NCBI GenBank assembly: GCA_964485585.1
Contig: CAZAJT010000042.1
Location: 1-7,466 of the forward strand
Direction: 5' to 3'
From: CAZAJT01 sp964485585
GTDB taxonomy: Bacteria; Patescibacteriota; Microgenomatia; UBA1406; GWC2-37-13
Length of the DNA stretch: 7,466 nt
Numbering within the stretch: position 1 is the first letter of the stretch; each line of letters opens with the position of its first letter. The position numbers and the translations under genes were made by a program. Below the pieces are notes generated by a model that did not search any database, was not told the DNA's origin, and saw nothing but the letters and a program-made list of their open reading frames with translations. Below, one piece after another: positions 1 through 5,963 of the stretch.

Positions 1-1
1 A

Positions 2-54
2 AAAGAGCATTACTACACGTCGTCCCTTTTATACGAGCGGTAGTGATGCTCTTT
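2..54. terminator. Long hairpin, probable bidirectional intrinsic terminator
   Basis: Bases 2-16 pair with 40-54 over 15 positions, with one G-T wobble (11/45). After one mismatch an inner stem (18-23 with 33-39, one bulged A) continues to a nine-base loop at 24-32. On the plus strand the stem runs into a T-rich tail (CTTTCTTTCTT). On the minus strand it ends in TTTT at the window edge. It begins six bases past the stop codon of the small minus-strand gene at 60-215, so it most likely terminates that gene and may also stop a plus-strand transcript arriving from the left. The minus-strand T tract cannot be judged fully because the window ends there. It could instead be a dispersed hairpin repeat. 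Confidence 0.7.
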
Positions 55-59
55 CTTTC

Positions 60-215
60 TTAAAGATGAAAATGAGTGATCGGTAACGCTAAATTTCTTC
101 GCATCAATTCCTTAAACTGATTACGGACAAAGAGCGAATTCCCTCTCACATTTGACTTCTTCGACTCTGACGATTGTCTCCAAGCTGTTATTTTCTTAAT
201 CAATGCTTCCGCCAT
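60..215 (-). CDS. Small basic protein of 51 residues, function unknown
   Basis: This is a complete short frame: ATG at 215, TAA at 62-60, 51 residues starting MAEALIKKITAWRQ and ending LALPITHFHL. It is rich in Lys and Arg, has no hydrophobic segment and no cysteine, and looks helical in its first third and in the stretch around FVRNQFKELMRRN. I do not recognise a family. Three things argue that it is a real gene: a near-consensus sigma70-type promoter just upstream, a strong hairpin six bases after the stop, and a balanced amino-acid composition. There is no Shine-Dalgarno sequence; the predicted transcript start lies within a few bases of the ATG. A nucleic-acid-binding role would fit the charge but is only a guess. 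Two other upstream ATGs (222, 219) are out of frame. Confidence 0.66.
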   Translation of the reverse strand: MAEALIKKITAWRQSSESKKSNVRGNSLFVRNQFKELMRRNLALPITHFHL

Positions 216-223
216 ACATCATT

Positions 224-252
224 ACTATAAAAAAGCCGAAGAGCGATGTCAA
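224..252 (-). promoter_or_regulatory. Near-consensus sigma70-type promoter of the 51-residue gene
   Basis: On the minus strand a perfect -35 box TTGACA (252-247) is followed after exactly 17 bases by TATAGT (229-224), five of six matches to TATAAT. Transcription should begin near 217, within about two bases of the ATG at 215, giving a leaderless or almost leaderless mRNA. It is the best-matching promoter in the window and indicates strong expression of this small gene. Its presence, together with the -10-to-start distances elsewhere, argues for bacterial rather than archaeal transcription signals. Confidence 0.75.
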
Positions 253-349
253 GTCCTATAGAAATTTACCGTTACACTATAAGTTAACCTATATAATATA
301 TCACAATGTCCGGGTTGCTGCAATAATATTCTTAATATGATAAGTTCCA

Positions 350-358
350 TGTGGATAA
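350..358 (-). promoter_or_regulatory. Perfect DnaA-box 9-mer in a divergent intergenic region
   Basis: The plus strand reads TGTGGATAA, the exact complement of the E. coli consensus DnaA box TTATCCACA. It sits in the 190-base AT-rich gap (216-405) between the 51-residue gene and the nuclease-family gene, about 45 bases upstream of the predicted plus-strand transcript start. No second convincing copy is visible nearby, so an origin is unlikely. It might be a DnaA-regulated promoter site or chance; one exact 9-mer match on either strand in a window this size is only mildly improbable. Confidence 0.3.
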
Positions 359-388
359 CTATCGCCGTCTTGTTTCTGTGGGATTGTA

Positions 389-394
389 TATAAT
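389..394 (+). promoter_or_regulatory. -10 box TATAAT upstream of the nuclease-family gene
   Basis: A perfect TATAAT hexamer ends 11 bases before the ATG at 406, placing the transcript start near 401-402 and leaving an untranslated leader of about four or five bases, too short for a ribosome binding site. No good -35 hexamer is seen at 16-18 bases spacing. Another TATAAT at 292-297 lies further upstream and could be an alternative promoter with a longer leader. Confidence 0.5.
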
Positions 395-405
395 ACGTTA
401 TAGCT

Positions 406-1134
406 ATGACAGTATCGTTTCTTACCTACAATGTACTCTTTAATAGCGCCCTTACTAATTTCCATACGATTATTTCGATGAGCGCTCCCGACGTTATTTG
501 TCTACAGGAGATTGAAACAAGTGAAAAAAATTTGAAACGAGTAGAACAACATGGATATCGGCTTGCCGACTTTTCAAATTCATTTATTAAATTCGGCAAA
601 GTATACGGACTCGCAACCTTTTACAATCCGAAGACGCTTCATTTTGTTCACTCTCAAAGTCTCACATTACCACGCAGCTACTATGAGTTTCTTCTCGTGC
701 TCCTGCGCGGCGGGAACAATCCGCGTACTGTGCTAAAAACAGTATTTGAAACAAAAAAAACTAAGAAAAAAATTACCAACTACAATCTGCATCTCACTCC
801 GATTGGAGGTGGTATCGGCAATGGCATACGAGTCAAGCAGATGAAAACAACTCTTTCGGATCTCAATCTTGATAGTAGTGAATCGATCATCATCGCCGGA
901 GACTTTAACTATTCATATAAGCGGAAACAGTTTGAGGAATTAATACAAATGTATGGCCTTCAGGAAGCGACAAACAATGTCTTCTCGACCTTTGAAGGAA
1001 AATTCTTGAAACTATTTCCGATGAGCTTGAAGCTTGATTACATTCTCTATAAAAATATTTCATTGATCCGTACGGAAAAAGTCCTCACGAGAGACTCAGA
1101 TCACTATCCGATTGTTTCAACGTTTGAAACATAG
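406..1134 (+). CDS. Endonuclease/exonuclease/phosphatase (EEP) family protein
   Basis: This 242-residue protein has the ordered active-site motifs of the EEP (DNase I-like, Mg-dependent phosphodiesterase) fold: TYNV with N9, CLQE with E35, NLHL with N127 and H129, GDFN with D166 and N168, LDYIL with D211, and SDHYP with D232 and H233. All the catalytic positions expected for DNase I-like members are present, so the enzyme should be active. The length is about that of a bare catalytic domain. There is no signal peptide or membrane segment, so it is probably cytoplasmic. Substrate cannot be told from sequence: DNA, RNA, nucleotide or a phospho-lipid or sugar are all found in this superfamily. 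ATG at 406 is the only sensible start because TYNV follows within ten residues. It lies 11 bases from the convergent glycosyltransferase gene, too close for a separate terminator. Confidence 0.85.
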   Translation: MTVSFLTYNVLFNSALTNFHTIISMSAPDVICLQEIETSEKNLKRVEQHGYRLADFSNSFIKFGKVYGLATFYNPKTLHFVHSQSLTLPRSYYEFLLVLLRGGNNPRTVLKTVFETKKTKKKITNYNLHLTPIGGGIGNGIRVKQMKTTLSDLNLDSSESIIIAGDFNYSYKRKQFEELIQMYGLQEATNNVFSTFEGKFLKLFPMSLKLDYILYKNISLIRTEKVLTRDSDHYPIVSTFET

Positions 1135-1145
1135 ATAGCTCCCCA

Positions 1146-1982
1146 TTACTCCTCAACAAACAGTTGTTTGAAGTAGATGTTTATTTTTTCAATATAATCC
1201 TGTACTGTGTAGGGCTTTTCCCTAAGCGCATGGGTCCGCGGAAGATTATACAGATGCCCCCCCATCTCATATTGATAGAGTTTCTTTTTGATCTTTCCCT
1301 TAAATATCACATACGCTGTTGCGAGAACGAATTTGTAAAGGTATCGCAATCTTCCTTCTCTTCGTACTCTCCTCAAAGAAAATTTAATGCGAAGTGCCTG
1401 AATAAATTTCGCCTTCACTCCCCACTGCTGCGCTTTTTGTATAACGTTGTGATCTTCTGCAAGCCGCAGCTGTTCATCAAAACCGCCTATTTTCAAAAAA
1501 AATGCTCGTTCGAATATCATTGAGCCGCTTGAGGCAAATGGTTTGCCGGTATTCTGGGTCATTTCTATAATAAAATTGATGAAGTTAAATACAATCCGCA
1601 CATCAAGATAACTTCTCTCATCCGGGATAATAGCGGGAATAAATACCAACCCCTTTTTGTTGGTTATGATACGCTCTGCCTCTCTCGTAAAAACGCTTGA
1701 TATTCCTGCATCGGCATCTAAAAATAAGAGGTACGGCGCTCTAGCCTGTGTTGCGCCATAATTACGCTGATAGGAAACATTACGCTTGGCAACTTCCAAA
1801 AAGTTGATAGGCAATACGTGGGTAAAGGGTAAAGCCACCTTTTTGGTCCGATCGTCAGATTTTGCATCCACAATGATGATCTCGAAGTTTTTCGCCTTTT
1901 GCTGAGTCAGATTTTCGAGAATATGAGGAAGATAGTGTTCCTCATTGAGGGTGGGAATAACAATAGAAAAAAAAGGTGTCAT
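1146..1982 (-). CDS. Family 2 (GT-A fold) glycosyltransferase
   Basis: With the ATG at 1982 the product has 278 residues. It starts with the typical GT2 strand FSIVIPTLNEE (5-15), followed by IIIVDAKSDD with nucleotide-binding D39, the QRNYGA segment (72-77), the metal-binding DAD motif D89-D91, GGFDE (166-170) and the E176-D177 pair that usually supplies the catalytic base. It should transfer a sugar from a nucleotide donor to an envelope or lipid acceptor; donor and acceptor are unknown. A very basic stretch (196-213) precedes one moderately hydrophobic segment (about 214-227) and another Lys cluster, suggesting peripheral membrane attachment. A GTG at 2000 would add six residues but lies only three bases after the -10 box, upstream of the likely transcript start, so I prefer the ATG. 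An AAGAAGAG tract five bases before this ATG is the only Shine-Dalgarno-like sequence seen in the window. Confidence 0.87.
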   Translation of the reverse strand: MTPFFSIVIPTLNEEHYLPHILENLTQQKAKNFEIIIVDAKSDDRTKKVALPFTHVLPINFLEVAKRNVSYQRNYGATQARAPYLLFLDADAGISSVFTREAERIITNKKGLVFIPAIIPDERSYLDVRIVFNFINFIIEMTQNTGKPFASSGSMIFERAFFLKIGGFDEQLRLAEDHNVIQKAQQWGVKAKFIQALRIKFSLRRVRREGRLRYLYKFVLATAYVIFKGKIKKKLYQYEMGGHLYNLPRTHALREKPYTVQDYIEKINIYFKQLFVEE

Positions 1983-1993
1983 ACTGCTCTTCT

Positions 1994-2022
1994 TTCGCAC
2001 TTATTATACCATGTGCTACAAT
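1994..2022 (+). promoter_or_regulatory. Promoter of the plus-strand glycosyltransferase
   Basis: TTCGCA (1994-1999, four of six to TTGACA) is followed after 17 bases by TACAAT (2017-2022, five of six to TATAAT), which carries a TGn extension (2014-2016). The expected transcript start is about 2029, the first base of a GTG codon in frame with the glycosyltransferase. This supports a leaderless GTG start. The -35 half lies across the minus-strand promoter's start site, so the two promoters cannot easily be occupied at once. Confidence 0.6.
2003..2011 (-). promoter_or_regulatory. Extended -10 promoter of the minus-strand glycosyltransferase
   Basis: On the minus strand TGG-TATAAT (2011-2003) is a perfect extended -10 element. 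No clear -35 box is found, as is common with extended -10 promoters. The start should fall near 1996, giving a leader of about 14 bases before the ATG at 1982 that includes the weak purine-rich tract AAGAAGAG. Confidence 0.6.
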
Positions 2023-2028
2023 GAATAC

Positions 2029-2697
2029 GTGAAAATCTCGGTAATAATTCCTGTATATAACGAACAACAGTATCTTACCAACTGTCTCGAAGCACTTCGC
2101 GCTCAAACATACCCCGCCGATGAGATCATCATTGTTGATAATAACTCAACCGATCGAAGCCACGCGATTGCTGAAAGTTTTAAAGTTACCATCATCAACG
2201 AACCGCGCCAAGGAATGATTTTTGCGAGAAACTCAGGATTTGACAGCGCGCAGGGCGATATCATTGCCCGCTGTGACGCTGATGCGCTTCCTAAGCCCCA
2301 GTGGATACAGCGAATTACCGAAAATTTTGACGCATTTCCTATTGACGCATTGAGTGGCCCAATCCATTTATACGATTTTCCTGTTTTTTCTATTTTTTGG
2401 AGCAAAGTATACGCATGGTATGTGAGCAGTAGAAGACAGGGAAAATCCATCCTCATCGGCCCGAACATGGCGTTAAAAAAAGAACTCTGGAATCGTATCA
2501 GACTACACGTATGTCTACAGGATAATGCTGTACATGAAGATGTCGACCTTGCGCTCCATATTCAAGAAGCAGGAGGTCGCATCTTTTTTGACAGAAATCT
2601 AATTATGGAAGTATCAGGAAGAAGAATCAAGAGTGATCCGCTCTCATTCTTTTTTGAATATCCTCAAAGGCTCCAGAAAACACTACGCGCGCATTGA
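2029..2697 (+). CDS. Family 2 (GT-A fold) glycosyltransferase, short form
   Basis: Counted from GTG at 2029, the product has 222 residues and starts MKISVIIPVYNEQQYL, a standard GT2 amino terminus. D37 in IIIVDNNSTD, the ARNSG segment (66-70), the DAD motif D83-D85 and the H169-E170-D171 triplet mark donor and metal binding and the likely catalytic base. GPNMALKKELW (144-154) is the usual acceptor-side segment. It lacks the extra C-terminal domain or membrane helices of longer relatives, so it may be a soluble or peripheral enzyme of glycan or glycolipid assembly. An upstream in-frame ATG at 2011 would add MCYNEY, but it lies before the predicted transcript start and inside the promoter. The gene ends in TGA; its last 15 bases overlap the convergent ligase gene. 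Confidence 0.85.
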   Translation: MKISVIIPVYNEQQYLTNCLEALRAQTYPADEIIIVDNNSTDRSHAIAESFKVTIINEPRQGMIFARNSGFDSAQGDIIARCDADALPKPQWIQRITENFDAFPIDALSGPIHLYDFPVFSIFWSKVYAWYVSSRRQGKSILIGPNMALKKELWNRIRLHVCLQDNAVHEDVDLALHIQEAGGRIFFDRNLIMEVSGRRIKSDPLSFFFEYPQRLQKTLRAH

Positions 2698-4449
2698 CAC
2701 GAGTTCTATTAATGTCGTTGTTTCTTCCGGTCGTTTATCATCACGAAATCGTACCAACCGGGGGAATCGAAGCGCTAACCCTGCTTCCGACACTTCCTGG
2801 GCTTTGCCGCTTTTGGAAGTTTTCATGATACGACCTGCAGTATGTACCGGTGAACGGGTTATCTCATCAGCTTTAATCTCAACAACGATATTCTGCTTTA
2901 CCCAGACATCAACCGACATCATTTTATCAACATCGTAGAACGCCGGTTGCTTATTCGCATGGAAACGGTCTGCTCTTTTTTTCAATTCTCTCCACTCCTC
3001 ATCGGTGAGACCGGTACCGATTTTTGCCACGGTAACAAATGTGTCTTTTTTTTCATCATATACACCAACAAGAAATGCGCCAATACCAAATCTTGCACGC
3101 TTTCCTTTTCCATAATCATACCCCATCACAAGACAATCTATTGTGTCTTCAATCTTCGCAGAATAACTTTTCTTAAACTTGATCCAATTCCATCCCCGTG
3201 CCCCTGCTTGGTATGTCCCGTCAAGTTTTTTTGCCAGAATTCCCTCTAGACCTTTGGTAACCGCCTCATCAAACATAAGATCAATCTTTTTCGCGTCATC
3301 AGTAATAGTGCTTACCGCAAGCGAAATCGTGTTTCCTTTGATGAGCTTCACATAGTTCTCAAGCTGTTTTCTTCGATCTTGGTAGGGCCGATGCAAGTAG
3401 TTTTCACTATTTAAGTAGAGCAAGTCGAATGCAAAAAACTTCAAGGGTATTTTTTTTACCATTTCTTCAATGCCGTACTTTCGCTTACGCTGTACTGTGT
3501 CCTGAAACGGCAGAAAACTGCCGGTTTTCGTATCGTAGCCGATCGCCTCACCTTCAAAAATGATCTCCCTGGCAGCAATCTCTTTTTTGATCGATTGTAC
3601 TAAATCAGGATACATAAAAGAAACCTCCTCAAGATTTCGTGAATATAATCGTACCGTATGATTCTTTTTCTCATAGTGTACTTGGAGACGAAACCCATCA
3701 TATTTGGGTTCTATCGAACATCTTCCGACTTTTTCTACAATCTCTTCTGCAGAGGAGAGACGCTCCGCGCGCATCATCAAAATGGGAGTAAAAATACGAG
3801 GCTGAATATAGCGAAGTCCCTTTACTCCCTGCAGTTTTAATACTTTTCCAATATATCCCAAGTCTGGCCGCACGTGATATGCCTCTTCTATTTCTTTCCG
3901 ATGTGATTTATCGTTTTGTATGGTCCACGAGTAGCTATCAAGCACTGTCATATCTGAAAAACCAAGACGCATAATCCCAAGAGGAATCCGCACCAGAAAT
4001 TTACAGGATAAGGAATCAAGTTGTCGGATAAGATGCGCAAGAATTCCCATCTTTACTTCCTGAGAGCCGCTTCCTGCAGATGTTGCCAACCGTTTTAATT
4101 CGTCGTAAACTGTAAGTACTGAAAGATCTTTTTCCTCAAAAGAGACATATTGTTTCTTAAAATGTTCAACAGTAAGACCAACATCACCTGTTTTTTTAAA
4201 TTCTTTAATGAGCAAATCCCTGTCCAAATTCAGAGCGCTTACGATGCTTCTTAATGCCATTTTTTCTGCGATGCCGAAATCGAGTCTTTCGTAGAGTGGA
4301 CTAACACGACCCTGCAAAAGATATGCAATTTTTTCAATCTCCTCAGGTTTGAGTTTTTTGAAAAGATCGGAAAGCAGATGGGTTATGCTCAGTCGCGAAG
4401 TTGTTTTCTCAATTTTTTCGAAATATTGTGCCAGCTGGCTAAATCTCAT
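2683..4449 (-). CDS. lig: ATP-dependent DNA ligase, archaeal/eukaryotic type
   Basis: The 588-residue enzyme seals DNA nicks using ATP. It has the full three-domain layout of archaeal replicative ligases: an N-terminal helical DNA-binding domain (about 1-190), the adenylation domain (about 220-425) and an OB fold (about 435-570). Motif I is EPKYDGFR with the adenylated lysine K249; motif III is FEGEA (E299, E301); motif IIIa FAFDLLYLN (339-347); motif IV EGILAKK (402-408); motif V WIKFKK (422-427); motif VI around PRLVRFRDDKRPEE (563-576). All key residues are present, and 588 residues is close to the usual length of archaeal homologues. This is neither the NAD-dependent LigA nor a short LigD-type ligase. 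It starts nine bases after the Fic gene, with a -10-like hexamer at 4461-4456 and no Shine-Dalgarno sequence. Its presence in a genome with bacterial promoters suggests old transfer from archaea or shared CPR inheritance; whether the host also has LigA cannot be seen here. Confidence 0.95.
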   Translation of the reverse strand: MRFSQLAQYFEKIEKTTSRLSITHLLSDLFKKLKPEEIEKIAYLLQGRVSPLYERLDFGIAEKMALRSIVSALNLDRDLLIKEFKKTGDVGLTVEHFKKQYVSFEEKDLSVLTVYDELKRLATSAGSGSQEVKMGILAHLIRQLDSLSCKFLVRIPLGIMRLGFSDMTVLDSYSWTIQNDKSHRKEIEEAYHVRPDLGYIGKVLKLQGVKGLRYIQPRIFTPILMMRAERLSSAEEIVEKVGRCSIEPKYDGFRLQVHYEKKNHTVRLYSRNLEEVSFMYPDLVQSIKKEIAAREIIFEGEAIGYDTKTGSFLPFQDTVQRKRKYGIEEMVKKIPLKFFAFDLLYLNSENYLHRPYQDRRKQLENYVKLIKGNTISLAVSTITDDAKKIDLMFDEAVTKGLEGILAKKLDGTYQAGARGWNWIKFKKSYSAKIEDTIDCLVMGYDYGKGKRARFGIGAFLVGVYDEKKDTFVTVAKIGTGLTDEEWRELKKRADRFHANKQPAFYDVDKMMSVDVWVKQNIVVEIKADEITRSPVHTAGRIMKTSKSGKAQEVSEAGLALRFPRLVRFRDDKRPEETTTLIELVSMRA

Positions 4450-4455
4450 ATGGGT

Positions 4456-4461
4456 ATTTTA
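4456..4461 (-). promoter_or_regulatory. -10-like hexamer overlapping the Fic stop codon, upstream of the ligase
   Basis: TAAAAT on the minus strand (4461-4456, five of six to TATAAT) lies exactly six bases before the ligase ATG. Its first three bases are the TAA stop codon of the Fic gene. If used, it would start a leaderless ligase mRNA at the ATG. No convincing -35 box is present, so co-transcription with the Fic gene remains the simpler reading. Confidence 0.35.
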
Positions 4462-5502
4462 CACCATAACATACCGCGCTGCCTTGGTACTTCCTATTTT
4501 CTTCACTAGGCCTTTCTTGATTAAATCCTGAATATCGCGAAGTACGGTATCTTCTGAAATATCAGGAAATATCGTTGAAAATGATTGATTCTGGAGATAA
4601 CCGATTTCCTGAAGATACTCAATGATATGAATCTGCCGCTCGGTCAGAAATATTTGCTGACCGCCAAATTTCTCTTTCATCTTCACATCTTTGGAAAGCT
4701 TTAAGATTTTCTCCTTCACTCTTTCAAATTCAACGGATGCTCCAAAGGTAAAATACTCCAACCATACGGTAAGATCGCCCGCGGTTGCTTTCTGCAGATT
4801 TTCATAATAGAGTACTGCATCCTTATCATAATATTCCTCCAGAGAAAAAAATCGCCTGATGTCATAGCCGCCTAAAAAGAGAATGAGCGTAGCAAGAGCC
4901 CGCGCCACTCTCCCATTACCATCAATAAACGGATGGATGCGTACTAATTCGTGATGCGCGATGCCTGCCTTAAGCACCGGATGGAGTTCATCGCTGGTAT
5001 CTTTATTGACCCAGTAGAGAAACTCACGCATTAAAAATGGTACTTCAATGGGAGGCGGCGGACGAAACGTAATTTCTCCGGTTTGAGAATTGCGAATCAC
5101 AACCTGCTTAAGACGGTACTCGCCTCCCTGATCATCAGAAAGGATTTTTTCTACCAGAATTCGGTGAATTTTTTTGATGAGCGGCTCGGTAATCTTATCA
5201 ATCTTTTTTTTCGCCTCCTCATCAATAAGTTCGATCACTTTGCGATAGTTGATAATTTCCTGAATATCCCGTGGCCGCGCCATAACTTCTTTGCCAAGCA
5301 GCACATCTTTCGCTTCATTTTTATCTAACATATTACCTTCTATGTGTGTGCCGTGATGTACTGCCCGCACAATCGCATCCTCCTTAAATTGTTTCTCCCA
5401 CAAAGGGAGCAGCGGTGCATGGCGTATCACTTCCCCGGCTGCTTCAATTTTTGATATGTGAGTAAGTATTTTATTGGAGATGGCAAACGAAGGATTAAAC
5501 AT
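4459..5502 (-). CDS. Fic-family protein AMP-transferase with C-terminal winged helix
   Basis: This 347-residue protein contains the complete Fic catalytic motif HPFIDGNGR (190-198): catalytic H190, metal-binding D194 and phosphate-binding N196 and R198. Enzymes of this family usually transfer AMP from ATP to a hydroxyl on a target protein. An N-terminal segment, HHGTHIEGN (49-57), matches the autoinhibitory helix of class II Fic proteins and keeps its glutamate (E55) and following G-N. The canonical Ser/Thr four residues before the Glu is Gly51, with a Thr at 52 instead. The C-terminal 65 residues, with LTERQIHIIEYL (286-297) and ISEDTVLRDIQDLIKKGLV (315-333), look like a winged helix-turn-helix, a common Fic architecture suggesting DNA binding or self-regulation. 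No cysteine and no membrane segment are present, so it is cytoplasmic. ATG at 5502 lies six bases after a perfect TATAAT. The target is unknown. Confidence 0.92.
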   Translation of the reverse strand: MFNPSFAISNKILTHISKIEAAGEVIRHAPLLPLWEKQFKEDAIVRAVHHGTHIEGNMLDKNEAKDVLLGKEVMARPRDIQEIINYRKVIELIDEEAKKKIDKITEPLIKKIHRILVEKILSDDQGGEYRLKQVVIRNSQTGEITFRPPPPIEVPFLMREFLYWVNKDTSDELHPVLKAGIAHHELVRIHPFIDGNGRVARALATLILFLGGYDIRRFFSLEEYYDKDAVLYYENLQKATAGDLTVWLEYFTFGASVEFERVKEKILKLSKDVKMKEKFGGQQIFLTERQIHIIEYLQEIGYLQNQSFSTIFPDISEDTVLRDIQDLIKKGLVKKIGSTKAARYVMV

Positions 5503-5508
5503 GCAGAT

Positions 5509-5514
5509 ATTATA
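5509..5514 (-). promoter_or_regulatory. -10 box TATAAT of the Fic gene
   Basis: A perfect TATAAT on the minus strand (5514-5509) ends six bases before the Fic ATG, so the transcript would start at or next to the start codon. The 32-base gap to the upstream gene contains it fully. The region where a -35 box would fall overlaps the end of the 140-residue gene and shows no good match. It suggests that Fic and ligase can be transcribed separately from the peptidase pair. Confidence 0.5.
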
Positions 5515-5534
5515 TCGAAAAGCCTTTAATGAAT

Positions 5535-5957
5535 CTAATAGTACTCATATACAATTCTGCCAAGCGAAGCTTTATCTATTTTATGCTTTAACAACAACTG
5601 TTCGAATTCGTTTTCACCTTGTTTTCGCTGCTGAGTACTGATTCTCAAATAAAACTGCAGTGCGTTATAGTTGTACCGCAATGAACTTGATTTACCTTGA
5701 TAGGGCAATTGCCTTATGAAATCAATAATCCCTGCATCCTGCTGTAATACTGTTGCTGACTTTGTCGCAAGCGCTCGTGAACCTTCAATATATCTGGTAC
5801 CTTGACCGGGTATCGGCGCTGTTGTCCTACTACTCATTTTTCTACTGAGAGATAGAGTATTGTTCGCGGCTTGGAACGTGAAAAAATAATAACCTACGGC
5901 AATAAAGCCGAGAATTTCAAATCCTAAGATGCCAATCAAAATCTTTTTATTTATCAT
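5535..5957 (-). CDS. Small single-pass membrane protein, 140 residues, unknown function
   Basis: Residues 5-28 form one hydrophobic helix preceded by a Lys-Lys pair, typical of an uncleaved N-terminal membrane anchor that leaves the rest outside the cell. A linker of low complexity (about 30-75; Ser, Thr, Ala) leads to a compact C-terminal domain (about 76-140) containing FIRQLPYQG, a YNYNALQFYL segment and a final amphipathic part ending VYEYY. I do not recognise a named family. From memory, small anchored proteins with an LPY...Y-x-Y...F-x-hydrophobic pattern followed by a short C-terminal helix recur in CPR genomes, but this cannot be confirmed here. It starts six bases after the peptidase stop codon without its own promoter or Shine-Dalgarno sequence, so it is probably co-transcribed with the peptidase and may be its partner at the membrane. 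It has no cysteines, unlike its neighbour. Confidence 0.8.
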   Translation of the reverse strand: MINKKILIGILGFEILGFIAVGYYFFTFQAANNTLSLSRKMSSRTTAPIPGQGTRYIEGSRALATKSATVLQQDAGIIDFIRQLPYQGKSSSLRYNYNALQFYLRISTQQRKQGENEFEQLLLKHKIDKASLGRIVYEYY

Positions 5958-5963
5958 AGATGC

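Noticed and set aside
230..248. Possible terminator: GC-containing stretch followed by TTTTTT on the minus strand
   Set aside because: No stem of useful length forms (about two base pairs), and the tract lies inside the spacer of the promoter at 224-252.
292..326. TATAAT at 292-297 followed by a six-codon frame (MSGLLQ) at 306, a possible leader peptide
   Set aside because: Too short to distinguish from chance, with no attenuator hairpin or amino-acid run behind it; kept only as a possible alternative promoter.
275..400. Replication origin around the DnaA box
   Set aside because: Only one good DnaA box, no dnaA, dnaN or other origin genes near, and AT-richness is expected for a divergent promoter region.
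1945..2028. Longer N-terminus for the plus-strand glycosyltransferase (GTG 1945 or ATG 2011)
   Set aside because: Position 1945 would overlap the divergent gene, and both starts precede the predicted transcript start; the GT2 fold begins right at GTG 2029.
2695..2712. TGA recoding (glycine code of Gracilibacteria/Absconditabacteria) at the glycosyltransferase stop
   Set aside because: Read-through would add only five residues before TAA, and no accepted gene has an internal TGA, so the standard code explains everything.
4459..5502. Fic protein as the toxin of a Fic-type (Doc/Phd or FicT/FicA) toxin-antitoxin pair
   Set aside because: No small antitoxin gene adjoins it; the inhibitory-like helix is in the same protein, and its size and winged helix fit a stand-alone class II Fic.
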